A DNA stretch of 64,000 nucleotides, taken from contig JAJFHE010000025.1 in NCBI GenBank assembly GCA_021775755.1, positions 62,001-126,000 on the forward strand, read 5' to 3'. A model generated the notes under the pieces. It was not told the origin of the DNA, made no database searches, and worked only from the letters and a program-made list of their open reading frames with translations. Positions 45,419 to 54,916 of the stretch are shown here, piece after piece. The position numbers and the translations under genes are program-made. Each line of letters starts with the position of its first letter. Position 1 is the first letter of the stretch. The DNA comes from Hyphomicrobiales bacterium (GTDB taxonomy: Bacteria; Pseudomonadota; Alphaproteobacteria; Rhizobiales; JAJFHB01).

Positions 45419-46354
45419 CTAACTGGATATGTGGCCATCGCATTTCGCGGCGACATCAAGAAGGCGCCGCCGCAGCGCCGGTAGGGCGTAGTCCATGAAC
45501 GCCTTGACCTTCTGGGGAACGCGCTGACGGTGCGGCAGGACAAAGTTGACGGGTAGCGGAGCAACCTCGAACTCCTGCAGGACGATCTGCAGATCCCCCG
45601 ACGCGACGTGCGGAGCTGCCTGATAGGAGTAAAGTTGCACAAGTCCGCCATCCTCCAGCGCCGAATCGATGGCGCCTTCCGCCGAGTTCAAAAGCAGTCT
45701 CGATCTGACAAGCACCTCACCCGGTTTGCCGGAGGGCATTCTAAACGACCAGGGATACTGGCTGCCGGAGCGCGAGAAGGTAATGCAGTCATGCGTGGCC
45801 GCCTCCTCAGGTGTCGCCGGCGTGCCGTACGTCTCGAGATGGCGGGGACTGGCACAGACAACCTGGCGCACCGTACCGGCTGGAATGATGGTCATGGAGC
45901 TTGCCGACAGCGCGCCGATGCGAAGCGCAAGGTTGATCTGATCCTCCGGCAGGTCCAGCAAATGGTTCTTGGTGAACAGCAGCCGCACCTCGACTTCCTC
46001 GTGCAGCATCATGAAGGCACTGACGATGGGCAGGATATGAAGCTGGCCGAGCATGGAGGGCGCGGTAATCGACAACAGCCCGGTGGCGCGCTGATACTCG
46101 CCCGACGCCTGGCGTTCGGCATCGTCGATATCTTCAAGAATCTGGCGCACATGTTCGTAGTACCGTGTCCCCGTATCGGTGACCGCAACCTTGCGGGTCG
46201 AGCGGATGAACAATTGCGCGCCAAGTTCGCTTTCAAGTTCCGAAATCTTGCGGCACACCGTGGGCAGCGGCTTGCAGAGACTGCGCGAGGCCGCCGAAAA
46301 ACCCTGCGCTTCCACCACCGCAACAAACACCCGCATCGCGTCAAGGCGGTCCAT
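45419..46354 (-). CDS. LysR-family transcriptional regulator
   Basis: 311 residues. The N-terminal winged helix-turn-helix is DAMRVFVAVVEAQGFSAASRSLCKPLPTVCRKISELESELGAQLF, followed by the substrate-binding domain (LSITAPSMLGQLHILPIVSAFM ... VRLLFTKNHLLDLPEDQINLALRIG). The linker YYEHVRQILEDIDDAERQA is characteristic of the group close to PtxR/AaeR-like regulators. It is divergent from the AraC-type gene 100 bases away, so it may control that gene and itself. The effector is unknown. Confidence 0.93.
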   Translation of the reverse strand: MDRLDAMRVFVAVVEAQGFSAASRSLCKPLPTVCRKISELESELGAQLFIRSTRKVAVTDTGTRYYEHVRQILEDIDDAERQASGEYQRATGLLSITAPSMLGQLHILPIVSAFMMLHEEVEVRLLFTKNHLLDLPEDQINLALRIGALSASSMTIIPAGTVRQVVCASPRHLETYGTPATPEEAATHDCITFSRSGSQYPWSFRMPSGKPGEVLVRSRLLLNSAEGAIDSALEDGGLVQLYSYQAAPHVASGDLQIVLQEFEVAPLPVNFVLPHRQRVPQKVKAFMDYALPALRRRLLDVAAKCDGHISS

Positions 46355-46454
46355 CAGCAGACCCTTCCGTATTTTGAGATAATCTGTATCGAAATTAGCA
46401 TATTCTCTCAGTATTCGGAACCACTATAATCGACCGCAGCCGCCGGCAGGAAGC

Positions 46455-47405
46455 ATGCGGAGAACAAAGAGGCGAATTGGATTGACGATGAGACGGAGTG
46501 CAGCACAGCGCCATCGCCTGAACCGCGTCATGAATTTCGCGCAAAACCATATTGCCGAGGCCCTGAACCTCGACGTTCTGGCCGACGTGGCGTGTTTCTC
46601 CAAATATCACTTTACCCGGGCTTTCGGCGCCTATGCGCAGGAAACCCCTCTGCACCATCTGTGGCGCATCCGGCTTGAGCGTGCCGCGCGTATGCTGGTG
46701 TTCGTGCGCGACCGGGCCATAACCGATGTCGCACTTGAGTGCGGGTTTTCGTGCTCGCAAACGTTTTCGCGGTCGTTCCGGCAGCGTTTCAACACGTCTC
46801 CGCGCGCGTTTCAGGCGGCAAATCAGTGGTCATACGCGGGCTTTCCCAACGATGAGCGGCGCAACACCGTTATTGAACCGCCGGCAGACCTCACGCCTGA
46901 TACCGGCGGTGTGCATGCGCCGGTACGCGTCGAAGCCCGCCCCGAATACCGCGTTGCCTACCTGCGCCACATCGGACCTTACGGCAATCCCAATGGCGGC
47001 ATTGCCGAGACCTACCGCGCACTAAGAAACTGGGCGCACGCGCACGGACTGCGCGACCATGCGAGCGATTATATCGGATTGTGCCCCGACCACGCGGCGA
47101 TAACGCCTGCCACCCACTGCCGTTACGATGCTTGTATCGTCGTTCCCGACACCATCGGCGAAGACGAAGTCGTGAGCATTCAGACGATCCCCGGCGGAAC
47201 CTATGCGGTAATGCATGTCAAACCGGATGGCCCCCGCCTGCACGCAAAATGGGAGTGGCTGACATCAGACTGGCTGCCCGGCAGCGATATCGTCTGCGAC
47301 CCGATATTGCGCTATGAGTTCTACCCGCCCACCGACGGCAACGCCGGACGCCCGGAAACCGGCGTTGATCTTTGCCTTAGGGTGCAGGAAGCAAAGGCCG
47401 GCTGA
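46455..47405 (+). CDS. AraC-family regulator with C-terminal GyrI-like domain
   Basis: 316 residues. The AraC-type DNA-binding domain comes first (residues 18-115): LADVACFSKYHFTRAFGAYAQETPLHHLWRIRLERAARML and TDVALECGFSCSQTFSRSFRQRFNTSPRAF. A GyrI-like/effector-binding domain follows (residues 145-315): RVEARPEYRVAYLRHIGPYG ... TIPGGTYAVMHVKPDG ... YEFYPPTDGN. This order is seen in Rob/SoxS-related multidrug-responsive regulators, where the GyrI-like part binds small molecules. ATG codons at 46455 and 46488 are both possible; AGGA lies before the first. Confidence 0.92.
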   Translation: MRRTKRRIGLTMRRSAAQRHRLNRVMNFAQNHIAEALNLDVLADVACFSKYHFTRAFGAYAQETPLHHLWRIRLERAARMLVFVRDRAITDVALECGFSCSQTFSRSFRQRFNTSPRAFQAANQWSYAGFPNDERRNTVIEPPADLTPDTGGVHAPVRVEARPEYRVAYLRHIGPYGNPNGGIAETYRALRNWAHAHGLRDHASDYIGLCPDHAAITPATHCRYDACIVVPDTIGEDEVVSIQTIPGGTYAVMHVKPDGPRLHAKWEWLTSDWLPGSDIVCDPILRYEFYPPTDGNAGRPETGVDLCLRVQEAKAG

Positions 47406-47423
47406 GTTCAGGTCAGCGAGAAG

Positions 47424-48146
47424 TCACGCCGCATCCACGTCCTCCACCAGCACACTGCCCGTGCCCAGCACGAAATCGCCAACGACGAACTCCGCGCCGA
47501 TAACCTCCGCCACCGGCAGTTCGTGCAGCGGGTCCTGTTCCCAGCCGCCGAGTTCGACGGCGCAGGTACCGGTGCGGTGTTCGTGCAGAACCGCGCCGGA
47601 CAGTTCGTTGGTGATGATCTGGTTCATGTCGAAGCCGTTGCCGTCGACACGCGGGAAGCGCTTCACCTGAAGGCGCGGGTGCATCGCCGGCTTCTCGAAC
47701 GGCGCATCGCCCGGTGTGAAACTCATAGTGATGAGGCGGTGTCCGCGGCGCGTGACGGATGCGTCGATCGAGCCATCGGCGGCCTCCGCCCAGGCGACAT
47801 CGGCAAGCTTCTTCGGGTACCCCCAGATTTCGCGCCCGACACACAGGCTGTCGTCGGTGGAGACCTGTTCGTAGAGCACATGCGCGCCCGTCACATCACC
47901 ATAGCTGCACGGCACAACGATGCCGCCTTCCTGATAGGCGCCGAGCGGGCCGCCCTCGGGCACATCCATGACAAACACTTCCATAAGATCCGACAGCGGC
48001 GTAAAGCCGGCCGGCAGCGCCCGCGCCAGCGCGGCCTCGTCAGTGCGGCAGAAGGCGCTCAGTTTGCGGTAGCCCTTGTAATGGTAGGGAAGCGCGGCAT
48101 AGAGCGGACAATAGTCCGGCATGGTGTAGGGGGTTTCCTGGCTCAT
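47424..48146 (-). CDS. Acetoacetate decarboxylase family protein
   Basis: 240 residues. The Schiff-base region GREIWGYPKKLADV carries the Lys112-Lys113 pair, matching the catalytic Lys-Lys of acetoacetate decarboxylase. The EVFVMDVPEGGPLGAYQEGGIVVPC segment fits the family's first half. It may decarboxylate acetoacetate or catalyse a related aldol/dehydration reaction, since many family members have diverged. The ATG overlaps the stop of the upstream DUF5071 gene by four bases. Confidence 0.9.
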   Translation of the reverse strand: MSQETPYTMPDYCPLYAALPYHYKGYRKLSAFCRTDEAALARALPAGFTPLSDLMEVFVMDVPEGGPLGAYQEGGIVVPCSYGDVTGAHVLYEQVSTDDSLCVGREIWGYPKKLADVAWAEAADGSIDASVTRRGHRLITMSFTPGDAPFEKPAMHPRLQVKRFPRVDGNGFDMNQIITNELSGAVLHEHRTGTCAVELGGWEQDPLHELPVAEVIGAEFVVGDFVLGTGSVLVEDVDAA

Positions 48147-48565
48147 GTTACCTTCCTGTCTTTTGCTTTATCTTCGCCCCAGAACTCAAGAAGTTCGCGC
48201 GCGACCTCGTCGACTTCCTCAACACGTTCGTTGTCGGTTGGGGCTTCAGTCAAGCGCTGCACGTCGTTCAATATCAGCACCCGCACGTCGCTGCCGAGCC
48301 GTTTGCCCAGGCCGACAATAAGATGCCATTTCCAGCCGTCGTCGTCACAGTTCAGGATAATCCGGATATGCGGTGCGATCTCCGGGCCGGCGGGGGCCAA
48401 GAGTTCGATGACGTCATCCGCAACCGGCCAGTTTATGTCCTGCAGCCATTCGAGCAGATGTGCGAGGATCGGATTGATGGCCGGGAATCCGAGCGCCGTG
48501 GCTGCCTCGACCGCCGCATGATCGGACTTGTGGGTGGGTATGCAACGTGCCAGTTCCGGCGTCAT
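48143..48565 (-). CDS. DUF5071 domain protein
   Basis: 140 residues from the ATG at 48565. PTHKSDHAAVEAATALGFPAINPILAHLLEWLQDINWPVADDVIELLAPAG is the DUF5071 signature, with the WLQDxNWPVA core. The later WKWHLIVGL continues the helical, HEAT-like pattern. The function of the family is unknown. An in-frame extension to 48700 reads as low-complexity and is not used. Translationally coupled to the acetoacetate-decarboxylase-family gene. Confidence 0.85.
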   Translation of the reverse strand: MTPELARCIPTHKSDHAAVEAATALGFPAINPILAHLLEWLQDINWPVADDVIELLAPAGPEIAPHIRIILNCDDDGWKWHLIVGLGKRLGSDVRVLILNDVQRLTEAPTDNERVEEVDEVARELLEFWGEDKAKDRKVT

Positions 48566-48837
48566 GCCATCTCCTGATCGTGGCCCGCACAACGTGCGCC
48601 GACAGCATGCGGCGAAGTGACAGGATTGCATGCCCGGTGTCAATTCCAGATTGTCATGCCCCTCAAATTCGTCAGCGATCACCTTGCTGGCCAGGCGCAC
48701 TGGACAGCTTCCAGCGGCGGGAGCCGCCGTGGATTGCCCTTAATTTTTTTCACTCAACCGGTGCCGCACAAGCTCTACCCGCCGTCCGGCAATAGGCATA
48801 GAGTTGGCACCGGGGAAGAAACGTCAGTTGGTGTGTC

Positions 48838-49785
48838 ATGCGGCATCGTCTCAGCGGCAATGCGATCGCGTTTATCGCGATGATACTGTGGGCGACGCAG
48901 TTTCCGGTGACGGCTGCGATCATCGACCGATGGGATCCGGTTCTGCTGGCGCCGTTCCGGGCCGGGTTCTCCGCCGTATTCCTGCTGTTTCTTCTGCTGG
49001 TGACGGGCGGTGCCCACAACGTGACCCGTGCGCCCTGGCCGCATGTGTGGTGGATCGGCGGCGGGCTGCTCTCGGCCTCAACGGTGCTTTTCATCTGGGG
49101 GCAGAAGTACACCGACCCGGTTACCGCGGCGATCATCATCTCAATGATGCCGTTGATCTCGGCGGGCCTCGGGCTCCTGGAGCGCACCGAGCGCCTGACC
49201 GTATCCATCGTTGCCGGTATCGCGCTTGCGGTAATCGGTGGCTATCTCACCAATCTACGACCCGGCGAAGGCTTGCTCGCCTTCGGCTTTCAGGGCGGCG
49301 AGCCCTACATGCTGGCGTCGGTGTTCCTGTTTGTCTGGTACTCGCGGGTTACCGCAAAACGGCTGACCGGCATTTCCAATCTCGCGCAGGCGTGTTTCAC
49401 GCTGATGGTCGCGGCGCTCGGCACCGCGGCAGTGGCCATCGGCTGTGTCATGTTGGGGATTGTCGATCCAGTCTATGACATCTCCGTCAAGTCAATGAGT
49501 TACATTGCCTGGTGCGGCGCGATCGCCATCGGCCTTGCCATGACGCTTTGGTTCGCCGCGATCCGGCGCATCGGCGTGACCATTACGACCATGCACCACA
49601 ATCTGGTGCCGTTCTATGTGATCTTGATGGCGACCATGGTCGGCGGCACCATGCACCTCAACCAGACATGGGGAGCACTCCTTGTGTTCCTCGGCGCGGC
49701 CCTGGCGCAGTTGCCGATTGAGAGCTGGTTGAGGAAACGGCGCAGCCGGCGTGGCGACTACGCCGACGTGCCGGCGGGAAACTAG
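48838..49785 (+). CDS. EamA/DMT-superfamily transporter
   Basis: 315 residues with ten predicted helices in two EamA repeats: GNAIAFIAMILWATQFPVTAAIIDRWDPVLLAPFRAGF in the first, and YMLASVFLFVWYSRVTAKRLTG opening the second. The ISMMPLISAGLGLLERTERL and MHHNLVPFYVILMATMVGG segments are typical repeat ends. The C-terminal tail is basic. Probably a metabolite exporter; the substrate is unknown. It ends eight bases before the convergent LysR gene. Confidence 0.92.
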   Translation: MRHRLSGNAIAFIAMILWATQFPVTAAIIDRWDPVLLAPFRAGFSAVFLLFLLLVTGGAHNVTRAPWPHVWWIGGGLLSASTVLFIWGQKYTDPVTAAIIISMMPLISAGLGLLERTERLTVSIVAGIALAVIGGYLTNLRPGEGLLAFGFQGGEPYMLASVFLFVWYSRVTAKRLTGISNLAQACFTLMVAALGTAAVAIGCVMLGIVDPVYDISVKSMSYIAWCGAIAIGLAMTLWFAAIRRIGVTITTMHHNLVPFYVILMATMVGGTMHLNQTWGALLVFLGAALAQLPIESWLRKRRSRRGDYADVPAGN

Positions 49786-49793
49786 GTCATGAG

Positions 49794-50708
49794 CTAGCTT
49801 CCTCTAGACACAGCCGCCTCCTCCTCCACCCAGTCGGCGAAGGCCTGCGCCTGATCGAAAGCCTGATGGCGTTCGGGCAGCAGCAGATAGTAGGCCCACT
49901 GCGTGTTGAGGGTCTCTTCGACCGGACGCACGAGGCGGCCGGTAGCAAGTGCGTCGTCGCACAAGTGCCGCCAGCCAAGCGACACGCCCTGCCCGTTTTC
50001 GGCGGCGAACATCACCTCGTTGAAGTTCGGGAATTTCGGGCCCTGGAGGGTTTCGGGAAGGTCGATGCCGAAATGCGCGAGCCAGACCGGCCAGTTCATC
50101 GGCTCGAGCCGCGGTTCTTCAAGATGCAGCAATGGCTCTTGCGCCAGACCGGAAAGCCCGGACACTGCCTTCCCCTCAAGAAACGCCGGGCTGCAGACGG
50201 GGAATATCTCTTCGCCGAACAGCAGCCGCACATCGTCTCCCGGCGGCTCGGGCCGGTGAAACCGGATCGAGACATGCGGCGTCGTCGAGACATCGCCGAA
50301 ATAGGGATCGGAGGCGAGCAGCACAACATCGACTTCGGGATAGCGGGTGCGGAAGCGGGCAAGCCGCGGCAGCAGCCAGTAGGACGCAAACGCCATCGTG
50401 GTGGAGACAATGAGGCGCGCTTCGCCGGGCAGTTGGCGCAGCTCTTCCGCGACCTGCGCCATGTGGCGCAGGCTCACCGTCACTGCCTGATAAAACTTTC
50501 GGCCCTCTTCAGTGAGCGCCAGTTTGCGGGGCCGGCGGTGAAAAAGGCTCACCCCCAGATCGCGCTCAAGGGTTTGCACGTGTTTGCTTACCGCCGCCTG
50601 ACTGACACTCAACTCTTCCGCCGCACGGGTAAAGTTGACATGCCGGGCAGCAGCTTCGAAGGCCACCAGCGTGCCCGCGGGGGGTAGCGTCTTGCGCAGT
50701 CCATCCAT
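49794..50708 (-). CDS. LysR-family regulator, GcvA-like
   Basis: 304 residues. The helix-turn-helix LVAFEAAARHVNFTRAAEELSVSQAAVSKHVQTLERDLGVSLFHR and a short N-terminal tail fit the GcvA/TrpI subgroup. The effector domain contains LIVSTTMAFASYWLLPRLARFRTRYPEVDVVLLASD. It is divergent from a dimethylglycine-dehydrogenase-like gene and MttB, with an operator-like palindrome between, so it likely controls methylated-amine use. In the GcvA group the effector is often glycine or a related amino acid. Confidence 0.93.
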   Translation of the reverse strand: MDGLRKTLPPAGTLVAFEAAARHVNFTRAAEELSVSQAAVSKHVQTLERDLGVSLFHRRPRKLALTEEGRKFYQAVTVSLRHMAQVAEELRQLPGEARLIVSTTMAFASYWLLPRLARFRTRYPEVDVVLLASDPYFGDVSTTPHVSIRFHRPEPPGDDVRLLFGEEIFPVCSPAFLEGKAVSGLSGLAQEPLLHLEEPRLEPMNWPVWLAHFGIDLPETLQGPKFPNFNEVMFAAENGQGVSLGWRHLCDDALATGRLVRPVEETLNTQWAYYLLLPERHQAFDQAQAFADWVEEEAAVSRGS

Positions 50709-50738
50709 AACCTGAGGTTATCGTATAACTCACGATAA
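50708..50738. promoter_or_regulatory. Operator-like inverted repeats between LysR and flavoprotein genes
   Basis: Two adjoining palindromes occur at the LysR start: TAACC-TGA-GGTTA (50708-50720) and TTATCGT-ATAACTC-ACGATAA (50718-50738, perfect 7-bp arms). The second fits the T-N11-A dyad bound by LysR-type regulators. Lying next to its own gene, it would allow autoregulation and control of the divergent operon 80 bases away. Assignment is by pattern and position only. Confidence 0.65.
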
Positions 50739-50816
50739 TGCCAGTTTACGAAGGCCCCCAAAAGAAGGTCTATTTATGGCTGAACGATATCTAACTGCTT
50801 CTCTGGGAGGAAGCCT

Positions 50817-53228
50817 ATGACCACTCATGCTCGGGTTTGCATTGTCGGCGGCGGCGCCATGGGCGTCGGCCTGTTCTATCATCTGGCTCTTGAGGGCTGG
50901 ACCGACATTGTGCTGGTCGAAAAAGGCGAGCTGACATCGGGCTCGACATGGCATGCGGCAGGCCAGTGCCCGCACTTCATCGGCTCGCTCACCATGGCGC
51001 AGATCCACTTCTACGGCACCGAGCTTTATCCAAAGCTTGAAGAGCTCACCGGACAGGCGGCGGGCTGGCACGGCTGCGGCGGGGTGCGCCTGGCAATCAC
51101 CGACGATGAGGTCGACTGGTTTCACTATGTGAAGGGTATCGGCAAACTTGCCGGGTTCGATATGGACATCGTCGATGCGGACGAGATTGCGAAGTACCAC
51201 CCGTTCCTCAATGTCGACAACGTCAAGGCCGGCGCCATCACCTACAATGACGGCCACGTCGACCCCTACCAGCTGACCAATGCCATGGCCAAGGGCGGCC
51301 GCGATCTCGGCGGCAAGATCCAGGTGCGTAACCGGGTGCTCGACATCAAGCCCGCGCCGGACGGCGAATGGGAAGTGGTGACGGAAAAGGGCAGCATCAT
51401 CTGCGAGCATGTGGTCAACGCGGCAGGCAGCTATTGCGACATCGTCGGCGGCTGGACCGGCCATAAGGTCCCGATCACCAACATGCTGCACCACTATGTG
51501 GTGACGGAAGCCGTGCAGGAACTTATCGAGCGCGATGTTGAACTGCCGGTAGTGCGCGATCCTTATTGCTCCAGCTATCTGCGCCAGGAGCAGAAGGGCA
51601 TTCTGATCGGTATTTACGAGACGACCGGCTCGAAGGAATGCCTGGAAGACATTTCCTGGGACTTCGAAAGCGAGCTGTTGCCCCCGGAACTTGAGCGGCT
51701 GGAACCGTGGCTCCTGAAAGCCTGCGAGCGTTTTCCGCTGTTCGGCGAGTACGGCATCAAGCGCACGGTCGCGGGCGCCATCACGCATACGCCCGACGGC
51801 AACTTCCTCGCCGGTCCGGCGCCCGGGCGCGACAATTACTGGATGTGCTGCGGCGCCTCGATCGGCATCAGCCAGGGCGGCGGTGCCGGCAAGTACCTCG
51901 CCCAGTGGATGGTGCACGGCCAGGCGGAAATCAACATGGCGGAAGTCGATCCCCGGCGCTTCGGCGACTGGGCGGCGGGCGATTACTGCCTCGCCAAGTC
52001 GCTCACCGACTACGAGCACATGTATGTGCTGCTGACACCGGGCGACCAGCATGAAGCGGCCCGGCCGTTCCGCACCTCAGCCCTTTACGAGAAGCTCAAA
52101 GCCAAAGGTGCGGTGTTCCAGGAAACTTTCGGCTGGGAGCGCGTCAAGTGGTTCGACGGCGAGGGTACCGGCGAGGACTACAGCTTCCGGCGCACAAACT
52201 GGTTCGATCCGGTGGCGAACGAGTGCAAGGCTGTGCGCGAGGGCGTCGGCGTGCTCGATCTCACGAGCTTCGCCAAGTACGACATCACCGGCGCGGGCGC
52301 GGAAGCCTTTCTTGACCGGGTCACCGCCAACGGCGCTCCGAAGCGCGCCGGCGGCATCACCCTCACCCACATCCTCACCGGCGATGGCATGATCGAGGCG
52401 GAGATGACGGTGACCCGCCTTGCCGACGATCACTTTTATGCGCTGTCCGGCGCGACGGCGGAGGTCAAGGACTTCGACCTTCTGACCAAGGCCAAACAGG
52501 ACGGCGAAGAGGTCGAGATTACCAACATCACAGATGATTACGGCGTGCTGGTGGTCACCGGCCCGAAATCGCGCGACACGCTTGAGGGTTTGACGGACGC
52601 GGACCTGACCAACTCTTCGTTCCGATGGCTGACCGGCCAGCAGATCGATGTCGCATGCGCCCCCGTACGGGCTTTGCGCGTCTCCTATGTCGGCGAACTT
52701 GGCTGGGAACTGCATGTGCCGATGGATAAGCTGGAAGCGGTCTACGATGCCGTTTGGGAAGCGGGCGAGCCGCACGGCATTGCGGACTTCGGCACCTATG
52801 CGATGAACTCCATGCGTATCGAAAAGGCTTATCGCGGCATGGGCGCTGAGATGACCAACGAGATCACTTTGATCGAGGCGGACATGGAGCGTTTTGTCGA
52901 TCTCAAGAACGACTTCACCGGCAAGCAGGCGACACAGCGTTCCAAGCAGGAAGGCACACGCATCCAGCTCATCTACATGACCGTTGACGCCAAGGACGCG
53001 GAGGCGCGCGGCAATGAGCCGATCTTCGCGGACGGCCGTGTCATCGGCGTGTCGACCAGCGGCGGCTATGGGTACACCGTCGGCAAGAGCATCGCCTTCG
53101 GTTACGTGGAGCCGCAATATGCAGCGCCCGGCACGGAGCTTGAAATCGAGATCCTGTCGAGCCGCTGCAGTGCCCGCGTCGAAGCGGAACCATTGTGGGA
53201 TCCGAAGAACGAGCGGCTGCGCGCCTGA
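50817..53228 (+). CDS. Dimethylglycine/sarcosine dehydrogenase-like FAD oxidoreductase with GcvT domain (paralogue A)
   Basis: 803 residues in the order DAO (FAD-binding, 1-360), FAO_M (about 370-425), GCV_T and GCV_T C-terminal (430-803). The FAD motif is RVCIVGGGAMGVGLFYHLA; His46 in SGSTWHAAGQ matches the His that covalently holds FAD in dimethylglycine dehydrogenase. The GcvT half (KPRSRDTLE-like GPKSRDTLEGLTDADL, LGWELHVPMDKLEAVYDA) binds tetrahydrofolate and captures the released methyl as methylene-THF. It begins 108 bases from the divergent LysR gene and precedes an MttB-family gene by 22 bases, pointing to oxidative demethylation of a methylated amine. Confidence 0.93.
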   Translation: MTTHARVCIVGGGAMGVGLFYHLALEGWTDIVLVEKGELTSGSTWHAAGQCPHFIGSLTMAQIHFYGTELYPKLEELTGQAAGWHGCGGVRLAITDDEVDWFHYVKGIGKLAGFDMDIVDADEIAKYHPFLNVDNVKAGAITYNDGHVDPYQLTNAMAKGGRDLGGKIQVRNRVLDIKPAPDGEWEVVTEKGSIICEHVVNAAGSYCDIVGGWTGHKVPITNMLHHYVVTEAVQELIERDVELPVVRDPYCSSYLRQEQKGILIGIYETTGSKECLEDISWDFESELLPPELERLEPWLLKACERFPLFGEYGIKRTVAGAITHTPDGNFLAGPAPGRDNYWMCCGASIGISQGGGAGKYLAQWMVHGQAEINMAEVDPRRFGDWAAGDYCLAKSLTDYEHMYVLLTPGDQHEAARPFRTSALYEKLKAKGAVFQETFGWERVKWFDGEGTGEDYSFRRTNWFDPVANECKAVREGVGVLDLTSFAKYDITGAGAEAFLDRVTANGAPKRAGGITLTHILTGDGMIEAEMTVTRLADDHFYALSGATAEVKDFDLLTKAKQDGEEVEITNITDDYGVLVVTGPKSRDTLEGLTDADLTNSSFRWLTGQQIDVACAPVRALRVSYVGELGWELHVPMDKLEAVYDAVWEAGEPHGIADFGTYAMNSMRIEKAYRGMGAEMTNEITLIEADMERFVDLKNDFTGKQATQRSKQEGTRIQLIYMTVDAKDAEARGNEPIFADGRVIGVSTSGGYGYTVGKSIAFGYVEPQYAAPGTELEIEILSSRCSARVEAEPLWDPKNERLRA

Positions 53229-53250
53229 GGCCCCTGAACGGGAGGCCCCG

Positions 53251-54840
53251 ATGGCCGCCACCCGGACACGTTCAAAACGCGGCGGCGGGCGCGAAGCGCG
53301 CCTTGCGCAGCGGCGTGCACCGAGTTCTGAACAGGATGTGCAGGCGGTCCGAGCGGGTCTGGAAGGTGGACGCTATGCGCCGCTGTCGGAACCCGACATG
53401 GAGCGTATATTCGACACCGCGCTTCAGCTTCTCGAAGAGACCGGCATGGGAGATCCCATTGCGGAATTCGCGCGGGTCGTCACGGATGCAGGCGGCACCC
53501 TCACCGACAACGGCCGCCTTTTGTTTCCACGCACCATGGTCATGGACGCCATCGACAATGCGGCAAAGAAACTGACCATCTACGGCTTCGATCCGGCGCA
53601 CGATCTGGAAGTCAGCGGATCGCGCGTTCATTTCGGCACCGGCGGCGCGGCGGTGCACATGTACGATGCCGTCGCCAACAAGTTCGAGCATTCAACGCTT
53701 GCCGACCTCTATGATCTGGCGCGGCTTTATCACCATCTCGATCATCTGAATTTCTTCCTGCGCCCGATCGTGGCGCGCGACATGGAAGGCCCGCGCGAGC
53801 TCGACATCAACACGGCCTACGCGGTGATGTCTGCGACGACGAAACCGGTGGCGAGTTCGTTCTTCGACCCCGCACATGTCTATGAAGTGGTCGAAATCGC
53901 CGATGCCATGCTGGGCGACACCGGTGCCTTCCGGAAGCGGCCGTTCCTGCATGGCACGAACACCTTCGTCGTGCCGCCGCTGCGCTATGCGCAGGAAAGC
54001 TGCGGGTGTCTCGTGGCGCGAGTCAGAGCCGGCATGATGGTGATGCTGGTGTCTGCGGGACAGGCCGGCGCGACAAGCCCGGCGGCGCTTGCGGGATCGC
54101 TGGTACAGGCGCTGGCGGAGTGCCTGAGCGGCCTCACCGTCGTCAACCTTCTGCGTCCCGGCCATCCGGTCACCATGGGCATGTGGCCGTTCGTGTCGGA
54201 TCTGCGCACCGGCGCGATGTCGGGCGGCAGCGGCGAGGAAGCCCTGCTCACGGCGGCGTCCGCCCAGATCGTCAACTGGCTCGGCCTGCCGTCGGCGATG
54301 CCGGCGGGCATGGCGGATGCCAAGCAGCCGGACAATCAGGCCGGCTATGAGAAGGGCATCACGGTCGCGCTCACCGCGGCGGCCGGTGCCAACATGGTCT
54401 ATGAATCCGCCAGCATGTTGGCCAGCATCCTGTCGTCATCGCGCGAGGCGCTCGTCATCGACAACGACATGCTCGGCATGGTGAACCGCACGGTACGCGG
54501 CATCGAGGTAACGGACGACACGCTGTCCAAGGACACCATCAACGCCGTGGTCGAGGACGCCGGCCACTTTCTCGGCAGCGCGCAGACGCTTGATCTGATG
54601 CAGAGCGAATATCTTTATCCAAGCGTCTCCAACCGCATGAGCATCAAGGAGTGGGACGAGGCCGAAAGGCCGGACCTGGTGCGCGATGCGCATACCAAGG
54701 TGCATGAGATCCTGTCGGGCTATTATCCAGCCCACGTACCGCTTGCCGTACACGAAGCGATACGCGCAAAATACCCGATCCGATTGCCGCTGGCGGAGAT
54801 CGATGGTTCGAGCACACGATGGACGCACGCTGGAATTTGA
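53251..54840 (+). CDS. Trimethylamine methyltransferase family protein (MttB-like, no pyrrolysine)
   Basis: 529 residues of the MttB superfamily (COG5598): ALQLLEETGMGDPIAEFARVV, YGFDPAHDLEVSGSRVHFGTGGAAVHMYD, VTMGMWPFVSDLRTGAMSGGSGEEALL and DNDMLGMVNRTVRGIEV. The frame has no internal amber codon, so it belongs to the non-pyrrolysine branch that includes glycine betaine methyltransferases. The ATG at 53251 follows GGGAGG. The N-terminal 30 residues (TRTRSKRGGGREARLAQRR) are basic. Co-transcription with the flavoprotein suggests a role in betaine, carnitine or methylamine demethylation; the methyl acceptor corrinoid protein is not nearby. Confidence 0.92.
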   Translation: MAATRTRSKRGGGREARLAQRRAPSSEQDVQAVRAGLEGGRYAPLSEPDMERIFDTALQLLEETGMGDPIAEFARVVTDAGGTLTDNGRLLFPRTMVMDAIDNAAKKLTIYGFDPAHDLEVSGSRVHFGTGGAAVHMYDAVANKFEHSTLADLYDLARLYHHLDHLNFFLRPIVARDMEGPRELDINTAYAVMSATTKPVASSFFDPAHVYEVVEIADAMLGDTGAFRKRPFLHGTNTFVVPPLRYAQESCGCLVARVRAGMMVMLVSAGQAGATSPAALAGSLVQALAECLSGLTVVNLLRPGHPVTMGMWPFVSDLRTGAMSGGSGEEALLTAASAQIVNWLGLPSAMPAGMADAKQPDNQAGYEKGITVALTAAAGANMVYESASMLASILSSSREALVIDNDMLGMVNRTVRGIEVTDDTLSKDTINAVVEDAGHFLGSAQTLDLMQSEYLYPSVSNRMSIKEWDEAERPDLVRDAHTKVHEILSGYYPAHVPLAVHEAIRAKYPIRLPLAEIDGSSTRWTHAGI

Positions 54841-54916
54841 TGAAACAGTGTCAATAGTCTAGCCTTACCCCTCATCTTGCGGCGCGCACTGCGCAGCGGC
54901 TGTTGTGGGGGCAATC

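Noticed and set aside
53251-54840. Pyrrolysine-containing trimethylamine methyltransferase
   Set aside because: The frame is open from start to stop without an amber codon, so it belongs to the non-pyrrolysine MttB group.
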